A stretch of DNA of 64,000 nucleotides from Fervidobacterium pennivorans DSM 9078 (GCF_000235405.2 NC_017095.1:310001-374000); one strand, 5' to 3'. Positions 44,252 through 54,527 are shown, numbered from the stretch's first letter. The notes: generated from the letters alone by a model not told the origin. Made by a program: numbers and translations.

Positions 44252-44731
44252 TCAGAACCCAATGCCTACGCCAACAGAGACTGCGTAGGTATCAAAAATT
44301 TGGAAGGACGTGTTCATCGTCGCCAGTCCTTCAACAAAGAATATTATGCCAGTTCCAAACCTCACACCTGCTTTAACATGGAATATATCCTGGTACATCG
44401 CAAATTGTGTATTTTTTAAATCAAAAATGATGATTGGCGCAGCTCCTGTGTAAATCAAAGTTCCCATCAATGGTATTCCTACGTAAATGTAGGGGTCAAC
44501 TTCTATAAACTGAATTTCCTCGATGTTTATTTCCTCCAACGCTTCGAAAGACGAAACAGGGTAATAACCTTCTAACATCAGAGAAATTCCACCAGAAAGC
44601 GTTCCTATACGAGCACCGAAATAAGGTCTGTTTTTCCCACCAAGTTCCATACCACCGAACGCAGATATTTCAAAACCAAATGCGGAGATTAGCGCTGCGA
44701 TAACAAAAACAATAATCAAAACTCTTCTCAT
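44252..44731 (-). CDS. Small secreted envelope protein, probably a beta barrel
   Basis: 159 residues with signal peptide (RRVLIIVFVIAALISAFG). The mature part is Gly- and aromatic-rich with alternating hydrophobicity (GGMELGGKNRPYFGARIGTL, AVSVGVGIGF at the end) and terminates in Phe, which suggests a small outer-membrane barrel. No family recognised. Start at 44731 with GGAAGGTGG upstream. Cotranscribed with the VWA lipoprotein downstream. Confidence 0.72.
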   Translation of the reverse strand: MRRVLIIVFVIAALISAFGFEISAFGGMELGGKNRPYFGARIGTLSGGISLMLEGYYPVSSFEALEEINIEEIQFIEVDPYIYVGIPLMGTLIYTGAAPIIIFDLKNTQFAMYQDIFHVKAGVRFGTGIIFFVEGLATMNTSFQIFDTYAVSVGVGIGF

Positions 44732-44999
44732 AAAAAACCACCTTCCTTTCATTTTGTTTTGCTCTACTGGGTTGAACGCGTTGTCACTTCCCAGAGAGTT
44801 ACTAAATCATCTACCTTTTAAAAGATTTCTTTCAACCTCGTTTTCTTAAATCACCTTGCGAAATACACAACCAGATAATACCTTTCTTAGTGTGCTTACA
44901 CATTTTTAGACGCTTGTTATTAAAAAAACGTTCAAAAACTTGACTTTGATTCAAAATACGAGAAAGCTGAACCGCTGGAAGAAAGCCATCTTTTTCTCT

Positions 45000-45017
45000 T
45001 TTGCAATATATTGCAAA
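45000..45017. repeat. Perfect 18-base palindrome TTTGCAATA-TATTGCAAA
   Basis: Self-complementary over all 18 bases, without spacer, in a non-coding stretch about 270 bases upstream of the 44252-44731 gene. Operator-like; no known regulator assigned. Confidence 0.5.
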
Positions 45018-45049
45018 GTTACAGAAAAAAAGATTGCTAAAAAAATCAA

Positions 45050-45077
45050 AGGGCTCTCGCTTTCACGAGAGCCCTTC
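45050..45077 (-). terminator. Terminator of hsp20
   Basis: 11-bp stem AAGGGCTCTCG/CGAGAGCCCTT with a 6-base loop; the minus strand continues TTGATTTTTTTAG. It lies 28 bases after the hsp20 stop. Confidence 0.9.
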
Positions 45078-45104
45078 TTATTGGTACGTAGTTATCCCGA
45101 TATA

Positions 45105-45533
45105 TTATTCAACTTTTATCTCAAGGGCAGGTTTTTCTACCTTTTTCTTTGGTAATTCTATTGTTAAGACTCCATCGTTATATTTTGCCTTAACGTTTTG
45201 GATATCTACGTAGTCTGGTAGTAAAAACGCTCTTTCGAATTTACCAAAGCTTCTTTCAACTATTCTGTAGTTCCTTCCTTTTTCATCTCTTTCAGCTTTC
45301 TTTTCACCCGATATTCTTAGGATGCCGTCTTCTACAGTGATTTTTAGTTCGTCTTTTTTAACTCCAGGAATTTCGAGTTCGAGAACTACTTTATCTTCTG
45401 TTTCATAAGCATCAACCTTTGGAAGGAATTCTACATCTGTTCTGAATGGCTTCATAAATTCCGAGAATAGTCTGTCAACTTCTCTCTGCAATTCCATGAA
45501 TGGTTCAAATAAGTCGTTTCTTCTTGCTAACAT
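45105..45533 (-). CDS. Small heat-shock protein, Hsp20/alpha-crystallin family
   Basis: ATP-independent holdase. Alpha-crystallin domain at about residues 38-130 with FLPKVDAYETEDKVVLELEIPGVKKDEL at its start (given here as key residues VDAYETEDKVV) and the conserved AxxxxGVL form in KAKYNDGVLTIELPK; C-terminal anchoring motif ALEIKVE. Length 142 is typical. GGGGGTG precedes the ATG. Transcription starts from a promoter overlapped by a CIRCE element, so HrcA control is expected. Confidence 0.95.
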   Translation of the reverse strand: MLARRNDLFEPFMELQREVDRLFSEFMKPFRTDVEFLPKVDAYETEDKVVLELEIPGVKKDELKITVEDGILRISGEKKAERDEKGRNYRIVERSFGKFERAFLLPDYVDIQNVKAKYNDGVLTIELPKKKVEKPALEIKVE

Positions 45534-45584
45534 ACTTTCACCCCCCTGCTCATGTTTTGCATTTTCCCTTCGAATTCCACTTAT

Positions 45585-45612
45585 ATTTTACCACTTATCA
45601 CTCATATGTCAA
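45585..45612 (-). promoter_or_regulatory. Promoter of hsp20
   Basis: Minus strand: perfect TTGACA (45607-45612), 16 bases, TAAAAT (45585-45590) with TGG in front. The -35 lies inside the CIRCE spacer. Confidence 0.8.
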
Positions 45613-45621
45613 GAGTGCTAC
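45595..45621. promoter_or_regulatory. CIRCE element (HrcA operator)
   Basis: TTATCACTC-N9-GAGTGCTAC, differing from the consensus TTAGCACTC-N9-GAGTGCTAA at two positions, with exact 9-base spacing. It covers the -35 and spacer of the hsp20 promoter, so bound HrcA would block RNA polymerase. Confidence 0.88.
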
Positions 45622-45734
45622 TTATGAATACGGTGGTAATAACTATTAGCGTAAAATAGACCTCTAAGTAGGATAAATGTTATCGTAACCAAAATGTTAA
45701 GCATGTGTATACTAAAAATGATAAAAGGGGTTAA

Positions 45735-45762
45735 ACAAAAAGGGGAGCGTCGAAGCTCCCCT
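45735..45762 (-). terminator. Terminator of serA
   Basis: On the minus strand an 8-bp stem AGGGGAGC/GCTCCCCT with a 6-base loop followed by TTTTTGTTTAA, 36 bases after the serA stop. Confidence 0.88.
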
Positions 45763-45797
45763 GGTGGATAGTATTAGTAATAAACTATTGAATATCC

Positions 45798-46706
45798 TTA
45801 CGCAATTTCTTTTATAAGTCTTTCAACAAGTAACATTCCAACTCTTTCTTGTGCCTCGAATGTGGATGCACCTATGTGAGGTGTCGCAACGACATTTGGT
45901 AGGGCGAGTAACTTTTGTCTTAGTTCGTCTGTTGGTGGCTCAACTTCGAAGACATCGAGCCCGGCAGCGTAGACCTTGCCGTTTACCAAAGCTTCGTATA
46001 ACGCTGCTTCATCAATAATGCCGCCTCTTGCTGCGTTAATTATTATGACTCCATCTTTCATTTTTGAGAAGGTCTCTTTGTTTATAAGGTTCTTTGTTTC
46101 TGGTGTAAGTGGTACGTGTATTGTTATGTAGTCACTTTCTTTGTAGAGTGTGTCCAAATCAACCATCTTAACGTTCATGTCAGTTTCTTTTACAAACGGG
46201 TCATAAGCTAAGATTTTCATATCAAAGGCGAGTAACCTTTTTGCAACTTCACGGCCTATGTTACCAAATCCGATTATACCAACAGTCCTTCCAAAAAGTT
46301 CGTGACCTTCAAGTTCTTTTTTTGTCCATTTTCCGTTCTTAAGGTCGATAGTTCCACGTGCGATGTGCCTGGAACAAGCTATCATTAGTCCAATTGTTAG
46401 TTCTGCTACGGATATGCTGTTTGCACCTGGTGTATTAATGACTTTTATTCCTTTTGCTTCCGCTGCCTTTACGTCGATGTTGTCCAAACCGGTGCCAGCT
46501 CGTCCAATGATTTTAAGCTTTGTACCTGCCTCAATGATGTCCGCCGTTACCTTAGTAGCGCTTCTAACGATTAGCACTTCTATTTCTGGCATAATTTTTA
46601 GGAGTTCTTCCTTTTCCAAGTGTTCAGATGTTAGTTCTACTCCAGGAACGCTTTTCAGTCTCTCGGTGGCTTGTTTGTCAAGAGGGTCATTAATGTGAAT
46701 CCTCAT
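45798..46706 (-). CDS. serA: D-3-phosphoglycerate dehydrogenase (short form)
   Basis: NAD-dependent first step of serine synthesis. GRAGTGLDNIDVKAAEAKGI near 68-87, nucleotide-binding GIIGFGNIGREVAKRL near 143-158, the catalytic Arg in NAARGGIIDE, Glu in DVFEVEPP and His in PHIGAST. At 302 residues it lacks the C-terminal ACT domain of long SerA, so serine feedback through ACT is absent. The start is one base after the stop of the aminotransferase gene, and the two form an operon. Confidence 0.93.
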   Translation of the reverse strand: MRIHINDPLDKQATERLKSVPGVELTSEHLEKEELLKIMPEIEVLIVRSATKVTADIIEAGTKLKIIGRAGTGLDNIDVKAAEAKGIKVINTPGANSISVAELTIGLMIACSRHIARGTIDLKNGKWTKKELEGHELFGRTVGIIGFGNIGREVAKRLLAFDMKILAYDPFVKETDMNVKMVDLDTLYKESDYITIHVPLTPETKNLINKETFSKMKDGVIIINAARGGIIDEAALYEALVNGKVYAAGLDVFEVEPPTDELRQKLLALPNVVATPHIGASTFEAQERVGMLLVERLIKEIA

Positions 46707-46707
46707 A

Positions 46708-47850
46708 TTATTTCACCAGCCCTTTGAAAAGTACTTCTTCAGCCGCTACGACGCCTTTTCCAATTTCAACTTTGTATCCCATTTCGTTAAGTGCGAATTC
46801 AAGAGCCGTGATACCTGTAATGATGTCAAATGGTGTAAGGTAACCAAGATGGGAAATTCTAAATATCTCATCTTTCATAGGTTCCTGTCCTGCTGCTATT
46901 GTAACACCGTATTTGTCCCTCATGAGTTTTGTCAGTTTACTTGATGGGATGCCTTTTGGTGAGTTAACAGCAGTTAAAACGTTACCCGGTCTTTCAGAGA
47001 AGAATGTTAAGCCTAAAGCCTTAACAGCAGCTCTTGTTGCTTCTCCATAGAGTGCGTGTCTTGCCCACACGTTTTCAATACCTTCTTCTTTGAGCATCTT
47101 AACGGCTTTGTTCAGCATGTAAATCAAATTAACTGCTGTTGTCCATGGGTTATCTGGAGAGCTCTTTTTGTATTTTCTAAGGTCGAAGTAATACCTACTG
47201 TTTGTGCATTTTTCAACCTTTGCATATGCCTTATCGTTAATAGCTATAAATGCAAGCCCTGGAGGCAACATCCAACCTTTTTGCGAACCGCTAACTACAA
47301 CGTCGACTCCCCATTCATCCATCTTCAAAGGTTCTGCCAAAAGACCACTGACCGCATCTGTTACGAGGACAACGTCTGTATCTTTTGTCAATTTTGCAAT
47401 GTTTTCTAAGTCAATAACTGTTCCTGTCGAAGTTTCACTGTATGTTGTGAATATAACTTTTGCATCTGGGTTTTCTTTCATTGCCTTTTCAATCATTTCT
47501 GGTGTGACAGCCTTACCCCAGGGGAGTTTGATTTCAACAACGTTCACACCGTAGGCTTTTGCGATTTCAACCCATCTTTCGCCAAATTTACCAGCGTTTA
47601 CAATTATAGCCTTCTCGCCGGGGTTAACCAGGTTAACAACAGCTGTTTCCAAAGCACCGGTTCCCGATGATGTTAATACGTAAACTGGGTGCTTTGTCTG
47701 AAAGACGTATTTTGTGAGTTCAAGTGTTTCTTCTAATAATTTAACGAATTCTGGCGTCCTGTGGTGAATAGTTTCTTTAGCACCCTCAAGTAGTATTTCC
47801 TGAGGAACTGGTGTTGGACCGGGTGATAGTAACAAGTACTTTCTTATCAC
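46708..47850 (-). CDS. Alanine-glyoxylate/serine-pyruvate-type aminotransferase (probable serine pathway)
   Basis: Class V PLP aminotransferase: [12 protein letters not shown] at the start, [16 protein letters not shown] near 63-78, [13 protein letters not shown] near 160-172 and the PLP Lys in [13 protein letters not shown] near 190. Length 380. It precedes serA by one base in the same operon, an arrangement I recall from Thermotoga, suggesting that it does the SerC step (3-phosphohydroxypyruvate to phosphoserine) or a serine-glyoxylate exchange. GTG start at 47850 fixed by GGAGGGG. Confidence 0.9.
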   Translation of the reverse strand: MIRKYLLLSPGPTPVPQEILLEGAKETIHHRTPEFVKLLEETLELTKYVFQTKHPVYVLTSSGTGALETAVVNLVNPGEKAIIVNAGKFGERWVEIAKAYGVNVVEIKLPWGKAVTPEMIEKAMKENPDAKVIFTTYSETSTGTVIDLENIAKLTKDTDVVLVTDAVSGLLAEPLKMDEWGVDVVVSGSQKGWMLPPGLAFIAINDKAYAKVEKCTNSRYYFDLRKYKKSSPDNPWTTAVNLIYMLNKAVKMLKEEGIENVWARHALYGEATRAAVKALGLTFFSERPGNVLTAVNSPKGIPSSKLTKLMRDKYGVTIAAGQEPMKDEIFRISHLGYLTPFDIITGITALEFALNEMGYKVEIGKGVVAAEEVLFKGLVK

Positions 47851-48180
47851 AAAAACCCCTCCTTCTCTTGTATTGGTGTGGAATTTTTCATCTTTTACCG
47901 CAATCTGAAACAACTTAAGTATCACCGAATGAGAATAAATTCACCAATATTTTACATCTTGGAAAGTATTTTTGACAACAGGCTTAATAGTGCAATTTCT
48001 TTCATGCAATGATTTGCAAGGCAAAAAAACAATGAAAATCTCTCTTAATCTATTTATACCGTCAGCATACATTTGAATTCTGTTTTTGCTTTTTGGCATA
48101 ATGTTGCTAATATATAATTGGAGAACAATATCTGTGCGGAATTTTGTGCCAAAAATACAACAACAAGGAGTGTGGGATTC
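47851..48180. other. 330-base divergent intergenic region
   Basis: Separates the minus-strand serine operon from the plus-strand aminotransferase/buk/vor run. A plus-strand TATAAT is at 48113-48118; a minus-strand promoter is not obvious. No conserved RNA structure seen. Confidence 0.55.
48113..48118 (+). promoter_or_regulatory. Probable -10 of the aminotransferase/buk operon
   Basis: TATAAT 63 bases upstream of the ATG at 48181. TTGGCA at 48093 gives a short 14-base spacing, so the match is only partial; CATAAT at 48097 is an alternative. Confidence 0.4.
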
Positions 48181-49416
48181 ATGAAATTAGAGAGCAAACT
48201 GTCAGAAGTTGGTATGAACCTAAAGTCTTCTTTGATTAGAGAATTGCTCAAATACGCTTCCGTGCCGGGTTCGATATCATTTGGAGGTGGAGTACCGGAT
48301 CCCAACACATTCCCACGTCACGAGCTAGCAGAGATTGCAAAAGAAGTTATAGAAAAAGAATATGCGTACACTCTCCAATACAATACTACTGAAGGTGACG
48401 ACGAACTTGCCAAACAAATGATAAAGCTCCTTGAAAGGGTTTATGGAATAACAGGTCTTGATAGATCTAATTTACTTTTCACCACAGGTTCGCAGCAAGC
48501 CCTCGACCTTCTTGCCAGAGTCCTACTTGACAGAGATAGCATATGCTTTGTTGAGTTCCCTGTCTACCTTGGCGCAGCGAGTGCGTTCAGAATGACCTTT
48601 ACAAAGTTTGAGACCATCCCTCTACTAGACGATGGTATGGATGTTGATTATTTGGAGAGAAAACTAAAGGAACTTGACCAAGCTGGAAAGTTAAAGCATG
48701 TGAAATTCATATACACCGTTCCAAACTTCCACAATCCTGCCGGTGTTACAATGAGTCTGGAAAAGAGGAAAAGATTGATAGAGATAGCCGAAAGATACGA
48801 TATTCCTATCCTTGAAGACGACCCGTACGGTCTTCTCAGATTTGAAGGCGAACACTTACCCTCTTTATATAAACTAGCTGGGCCAGATAGGGTAATTCTG
48901 TTGAACACATTTAGCAAAATTCTCACGCCTGGTTTGAGAATAGGAGTAATAGTAGGTCATGCGGATATCGTTAGAAAAGCAACTCTTGCAAAACAGGCAG
49001 CTGATTTGTGTAGCCCGAGCTTGAATCAGAGGATGGCCGCAAGATTCTTGGAAAGGTACGACTTGCTTGAATACCTGAAGCCAGGAATTGAACTGTATAG
49101 GAAGAAAAAAGACACAATGATAAAAGCACTCGAAGAGAATTTCTCAGATATAAAGGGAGCGAAGTGGGTCAATCCGCAAGGAGGTCTGTTTGTTTGGTTC
49201 ACGCTTCCTGAAGGTTACGACACCATGGAAATGTTTGATATAGCAAAAGAAAAGAAGATTTATTACATCCCAGGGCAAGCTTTCACAATAGACGACAGTA
49301 AGAGTTCTTCGATGAGACTTTCGTTCTGCTTACCACCAGAAGAAAAAATAATTGAGGGAGTCAAAAGACTTAAGGAAGTTGTTGTAGAGTACGGAAAGAA
49401 GAAAGGGTTGATTTGA
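48181..49416 (+). CDS. PLP-dependent aminotransferase, class I/II (2-aminoadipate/aromatic type)
   Basis: Fold-type I transaminase of the MocR-like/LysN group without a DNA-binding domain. SISFGGGVPDPNTFP near 30-44, TTGSQQALDLLARVL near 98-112, PNFHNPAGVTMS near 187-198, and the PLP Lys in NTFSKILTPGLRIG near 244. Length 411. AAGGAG precedes the ATG at 48181. It is followed one base after its stop by buk, so it probably supplies 2-oxoacids from amino acids for the Vor/Ptb/Buk route; branched-chain or aromatic substrates are likely. Confidence 0.9.
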   Translation: MKLESKLSEVGMNLKSSLIRELLKYASVPGSISFGGGVPDPNTFPRHELAEIAKEVIEKEYAYTLQYNTTEGDDELAKQMIKLLERVYGITGLDRSNLLFTTGSQQALDLLARVLLDRDSICFVEFPVYLGAASAFRMTFTKFETIPLLDDGMDVDYLERKLKELDQAGKLKHVKFIYTVPNFHNPAGVTMSLEKRKRLIEIAERYDIPILEDDPYGLLRFEGEHLPSLYKLAGPDRVILLNTFSKILTPGLRIGVIVGHADIVRKATLAKQAADLCSPSLNQRMAARFLERYDLLEYLKPGIELYRKKKDTMIKALEENFSDIKGAKWVNPQGGLFVWFTLPEGYDTMEMFDIAKEKKIYYIPGQAFTIDDSKSSSMRLSFCLPPEEKIIEGVKRLKEVVVEYGKKKGLI

Positions 49417-49417
49417 T

Positions 49418-50494
49418 ATGAGAATTTTGGTTATTAACCCTGGAGCAACAAGTACAAAAGTTGCTGTTTTTGAAGATAAGCAGAAGATTCTTCAAGAGAC
49501 ACTTCAGCACAGTGTTGAAGAGCTGGATAAATATCCGACAATAATGGATCAAAAAGAAATGAGAGCGAATGCAGTCGAAGGATTTTTAAAAAGGCACAAC
49601 TTAACAATTGACCAATTTGATGCTATAGCTGCTCGTGGTGGAATACTACCACCAGTTGAAAGTGGGACTTATATCGTTGATGAAAACATGGTGAATTATT
49701 TAATAAATAAGACAAAAGTTCAACATGCATCAAATTTGGCAGCGGTCATTGGTTATGAACTATCCAAAAGAGCATCAAGAACCATTCCAGTTTACATTAC
49801 CGACCCAGTAAGTGTTGATGAAATGATTCCAGAGGCAAGGTTATCCGGGATAAAGGACATCGAGAGAAAAAGTCTTTCACACATATCGAACATGCGAGCT
49901 GTTGGAATACGAATTGCTGAAGAATTGGGTAAGAGCTTTTACGAATTGAATATGGTCATTGCTCACCTTGGAAGTGGTATTTCAGTTGCACCGTTTGAAA
50001 AAGGAAGGATGATAGATGTAAATAACGCCAACGACGAAGGTCCGTTTAGTGTTGAAAGGACTGGTGAGTTGCCTGTTGGAGATGTTGTTAAATTATGCTA
50101 TTCGGGTCAATATACGAAGGAGCAATTGAAAAAGATGTTTGTCGGTAAGGGAGGGCTTGTTGCTTATCTTGGCACCAACGATTTAAGGGAAGCGTTCAAA
50201 ATGGCAGAAAACGACCCGAAAGCGTTAGAAGTGATAGAAGCTATGGCTTACCAGATTGCACAAGAAATAGGTGCCATGTGTGTTGTTTTAAAAGGTAAGG
50301 TGGATGCGATTGTTCTTACGGGTGGTATGGCTTATAGCGAAAGGTTTGTCGATATGATAAAATCCTACGTTTTCAAATTTGCCCCTATCTTTGTAGTGCC
50401 TGGTGAGATGGAGATGGAGGCTCTTGCCTACGGAGCTTTGCGCGTTCTTACCGGTGTTGAAGAACCCAAAGTATGGAAACCTCAGGAGGTGTAA
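49418..50494 (+). CDS. buk: Butyrate (branched-chain fatty acid) kinase, first copy
   Basis: Acetate/butyrate kinase of the ASKHA fold making ATP from acyl phosphate. [18 protein letters not shown] at the start, AARGGILPPVESGTYIV, VIAHLGSGISVA near 187-198 and VLTGGMAYSERF near 304. In the nucleotide-binding loop it has GSGIS where the second copy has GGGIS. Length 358 is usual. Upstream of ptb; the pair brackets ptb together with the second kinase. Confidence 0.95.
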   Translation: MRILVINPGATSTKVAVFEDKQKILQETLQHSVEELDKYPTIMDQKEMRANAVEGFLKRHNLTIDQFDAIAARGGILPPVESGTYIVDENMVNYLINKTKVQHASNLAAVIGYELSKRASRTIPVYITDPVSVDEMIPEARLSGIKDIERKSLSHISNMRAVGIRIAEELGKSFYELNMVIAHLGSGISVAPFEKGRMIDVNNANDEGPFSVERTGELPVGDVVKLCYSGQYTKEQLKKMFVGKGGLVAYLGTNDLREAFKMAENDPKALEVIEAMAYQIAQEIGAMCVVLKGKVDAIVLTGGMAYSERFVDMIKSYVFKFAPIFVVPGEMEMEALAYGALRVLTGVEEPKVWKPQEV

Positions 50495-50497
50495 GAA

Positions 50498-51388
50498 ATG
50501 AAGAAACTCCAAGAACTTTTAGATAAAGCTAAGAGTGTAGGTAAAAAAGTGGTTGCCGTTGCAGCGGCAGATGATGATGTTGTTTTGAGAGCCATCGATA
50601 TGGCAAAGAAAGAAGGAATTGTTAATGCCTTGTTATTTGGGGATGCTCAAAAGATAGAAGTTGCTGCTGAAAAAGCAGGTTTAGATATCAAAGATTTTGA
50701 GATAGTCGATTCAAAAAATCCTGCAGATGACGCTGTAAAAGCAGTTGTGGATGGCAAAGCGCATTTTGTTATGAAAGGGAACATAAAAACCGGAGATTTA
50801 ATGAAGGCTGTTTTGAAAGATGAGTATAATCTGAAAACAGGAAGAACAATGTCACTTGTTAGTATTTTCGAAACACCGCTCTATCATAAATTGCTTATCG
50901 TTACAGACGCAGGAATGACCATAGCTCCTGATTTGGAACAGAAGGTTCATCTTATCGAAAACGCAGTTCTTGTTGCTAAGAAAGCCGTTGGTGTGGAAAA
51001 ACCGAAGGTAGCAATTTTGGGCGCTATTGAAGTTGTCAACCCAAAGATGGAAGCAACAATACATGCGGCCTTACTTTCAAAGATGAATGAGAGAGGGCAA
51101 ATCAAAAACTGTGTAGTCGATGGTCCTTTTGCGTTAGACAACGCAGTATCAAAAGAGGCAGCGGAGCACAAGGGTATAGTTAGTCCTGTTGCAGGTGATG
51201 CCGATATACTGATTATGCCAGATATCGAGGCTGGAAACATCTTCTATAAAGCTATGGTTTTTCTTGCAGGTGCAAAGGTTGCTTCAGCAATAATTGGTGC
51301 TAAATGTCCTGTTGCACTCACCTCAAGAGCAGATAGTGATGAAACAAAGCTTTTATCATTAGCATTAACGTGCTTGATGAGCGAATAA
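50498..51388 (+). CDS. ptb: Phosphate butyryltransferase
   Basis: Converts acyl-CoA plus phosphate to acyl phosphate, the substrate of Buk. KKVVAVAAADDDVVLRAIDMA at the start, VMKGNIKTGDLMKAVL near 90-105, and AGDADILIMPDIEAGNIFYKAMVFLAGA near 228-255 (key part MPDIEAGN). Length 296. Starts three bases after the first kinase gene and is followed by the second after 34 bases. Confidence 0.95.
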   Translation: MKKLQELLDKAKSVGKKVVAVAAADDDVVLRAIDMAKKEGIVNALLFGDAQKIEVAAEKAGLDIKDFEIVDSKNPADDAVKAVVDGKAHFVMKGNIKTGDLMKAVLKDEYNLKTGRTMSLVSIFETPLYHKLLIVTDAGMTIAPDLEQKVHLIENAVLVAKKAVGVEKPKVAILGAIEVVNPKMEATIHAALLSKMNERGQIKNCVVDGPFALDNAVSKEAAEHKGIVSPVAGDADILIMPDIEAGNIFYKAMVFLAGAKVASAIIGAKCPVALTSRADSDETKLLSLALTCLMSE

Positions 51389-51422
51389 TTGTGAATTTTT
51401 CTGAGGATAGGTGGTGTGTTAG

Positions 51423-52508
<1,086 letters not shown>

Positions 52509-52530
52509 AAATGGAAAGGAAGTAAAACAA

Positions 52531-53175
52531 ATGGCAAAGAATTACGCATTTATCGGTTTGTTTGGTAGTGGGAAGACCGAGGTAGCAATCAACTGGGCTT
52601 TAAAACTGAAAGAAGAGCATGAAAAAGTTGCGATTATAGATGGTGATATTATCTCTCCATATTTCAGAACAAGAGATATTGCAGAAGAGCTTGAAAGGGT
52701 AGGATTAGTGACAGTTTATCCAAAAGGAGCATTGAGGAACGCAGATTTACCAATTATCACAGGTGCTGCAATTGGCTACCTTTTAAATCCTGAGTTCAAA
52801 ACAGTTGTAGATGTTGGCGGAGAAGAAAACGGTGTTGTTGTGCTTGGTTATTTGAAGCCTTACCTTGGTGACGCAGAAATAAGCATGGTTGTAAACATTG
52901 CAAGACCATTTTCTTCAACAGTTGATGGGATAATCAGAGCATACGAACAATTGAGAAGGATTGCAAGGGTTGAGGTAGATTATCTAATTAACAACGCAAA
53001 TTTGTCATACGAAACCACACCAGATATTATAAGAAAAGGAGAGGAAATACTTTCCAAAGTTTCTGAAATTATCGAAGTTCCAGTGAAATGGACAGTTGTT
53101 CCAGATTTTATCGAAGAAGATGACTTCAAGTACCCTGTATTTAAGATTCATCGTTTCATGAAGATGGAACTATAA
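52531..53175 (+). CDS. P-loop NTP-binding protein of unknown function
   Basis: 214 residues with Walker A GLFGSGKTE near 9-17, an IIDGDIISPYFRTRDI segment near 39-54 resembling the nucleotide-switch region of SIMIBI-class NTPases, VVDVGGEENGVVVLG as Walker B, and the possible base-recognition element LINNANLSY. No assigned family. It sits invariably, as I recall for Thermotoga, between buk and the oxidoreductase genes, and could help assemble or regulate the oxidoreductase. ATG at 52531 follows AAAGGAAG. Confidence 0.75.
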   Translation: MAKNYAFIGLFGSGKTEVAINWALKLKEEHEKVAIIDGDIISPYFRTRDIAEELERVGLVTVYPKGALRNADLPIITGAAIGYLLNPEFKTVVDVGGEENGVVVLGYLKPYLGDAEISMVVNIARPFSSTVDGIIRAYEQLRRIARVEVDYLINNANLSYETTPDIIRKGEEILSKVSEIIEVPVKWTVVPDFIEEDDFKYPVFKIHRFMKMEL

Positions 53176-53220
53176 CGGTTTGAATTTTAAAAACCAAACT
53201 TTTAGCAAAGGAGGATACTT

Positions 53221-53451
53221 ATGCCAAAGGTCAGAGGAAAGATAGAGATTGATCAAGAAAGATGCAAAGGTTGTGGCTTGTGTATAAGCGTTTGTCCAAC
53301 GAAGGTTATTGAGTTTAGCGAATCTTTTAATTCTAAAGGTTACCACCCGGCGGAAGCCAAGCACGTTGAAAAATGCATTGCCTGTGGTTTTTGTTACAAT
53401 ATGTGTCCTGATGTTTGTATAACAGTTTACCGAGAAGTAGAAAGTGCTTAA
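53221..53451 (+). CDS. 2-oxoacid:ferredoxin oxidoreductase delta subunit (2[4Fe-4S] ferredoxin)
   Basis: 76 residues with two CxxCxxCxxxCP-type clusters (CKGCGLCISVCP near 15-26 and CIACGFCYNMCP near 51-62). It passes electrons from the TPP subunit to external ferredoxin. AAAGGAGG precedes the ATG. First of four subunit genes in the order delta-alpha-beta-gamma. Confidence 0.93.
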   Translation: MPKVRGKIEIDQERCKGCGLCISVCPTKVIEFSESFNSKGYHPAEAKHVEKCIACGFCYNMCPDVCITVYREVESA

Positions 53452-53465
53452 GGAGGGAAAAACAA

Positions 53466-54527
53466 ATGAGCGAAAGAGTTATGGTAAAAGGAACGGAAGC
53501 GATTGGTGAAGCAGCGATACGTGCAGGTTGTCGTTTGTTTTTTGGTTACCCAATAACACCTCAGAATGAACTACCTGAATATATGTCAAAAAGAATGCCA
53601 GAAGTTGGTGGAACTTTCTTACAAACAGAAAGCGAAGTTGCAACAATTAACATGGTCTATGGTGCAGCATGTACGGGCACAAGAGTTATGACATCTACAT
53701 CTTCTCCAGGTTTTAGCTTGATGCAGGAAGGAATTTCTTACATGGCATGTGCACAGTTACCAGCGGTTCTCGTCAATGTTGTGCGTGGTGGACCTGGACT
53801 TGGAGATATCCAACCTTCACAGGGAGACTATTGGCAAGCGACAAAAGGCGGGGGGCACGGAGATTATAAACTTATTGTTCTTGCGCCGTCAACAGTGCAG
53901 GAAGCAGTTGACCTGACATATCTTGCGTTTGACCTTGCCGACGAGTATAGAAATCCTGTGTTGATAATTGCCGATGGTGTTATTGGTCAGATGATGGAAC
54001 CTGTAACATTCCCCGAATTTAGGGATTTGAATACGTTACCTAAGCACGAAAGTTGGGCATTGACAGGTGCCAATGGGAGAGAAAAACACATAGTTGTATC
54101 GTTCGATATTGATCCATATGTGTTGGAAAAGATGAACCTTGAGCTTGTTGAAAAATACAAAAAAATTGAGGCGAAAGAGAAACGTTGGGAAGAATATAAG
54201 CTAGATGATGCTGAAGTGGTCATTACTGCATTTGGAACGGTAGCAAGAATTGCTAAAAGCGTTGTCGAACAAGCAAGGAAGGAAGGTATCAAAGTAGGCT
54301 TATTTAGACCAATAACACTTTGGCCGTTCCCATATGAGCGACTTGAAGAGGTTTCAAAAGGTAAGAAATTGATTTTCGATGTTGAGATGAACATGGGGCA
54401 GATGTTGGAAGATGTGAGGCTTGCTGTAAAAGACCACGCGCCAGTTGAATACTACGGAAGGCTAGGAGGAGTTGTACCAACACCTGACGAAATACTCCAA
54501 GCATTAAAATCTAAGCTCGGGAGGTAA
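53466..54527 (+). CDS. 2-oxoacid:ferredoxin oxidoreductase alpha subunit (Vor/Kor type)
   Basis: Pyrimidine-binding subunit: [34 protein letters not shown] at the start (key part [12 protein letters not shown]), [25 protein letters not shown] near 80-104 and [21 protein letters not shown]. The four-subunit form with these motifs is typical of 2-oxoisovalerate or 2-oxoglutarate oxidoreductases. Neighbouring ptb and buk genes favour branched-chain 2-oxoacids. Length 353. ATG at 53466 after AAGGAGGG. Confidence 0.92.
   Translation: MSERVMVKGTEAIGEAAIRAGCRLFFGYPITPQNELPEYMSKRMPEVGGTFLQTESEVATINMVYGAACTGTRVMTSTSSPGFSLMQEGISYMACAQLPAVLVNVVRGGPGLGDIQPSQGDYWQATKGGGHGDYKLIVLAPSTVQEAVDLTYLAFDLADEYRNPVLIIADGVIGQMMEPVTFPEFRDLNTLPKHESWALTGANGREKHIVVSFDIDPYVLEKMNLELVEKYKKIEAKEKRWEEYKLDDAEVVITAFGTVARIAKSVVEQARKEGIKVGLFRPITLWPFPYERLEEVSKGKKLIFDVEMNMGQMLEDVRLAVKDHAPVEYYGRLGGVVPTPDEILQALKSKLGR

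Larger units (their letters stand above)
44732..45104. other. 373-base intergenic region between hsp20 and the envelope pair
   Basis: Contains the hsp20 terminator (45050-45077) and a perfect 18-base palindrome (45000-45017). The remainder is AT-rich; I see no gene and no consensus promoter, although the minus-strand envelope pair must be transcribed from here. Confidence 0.6.
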
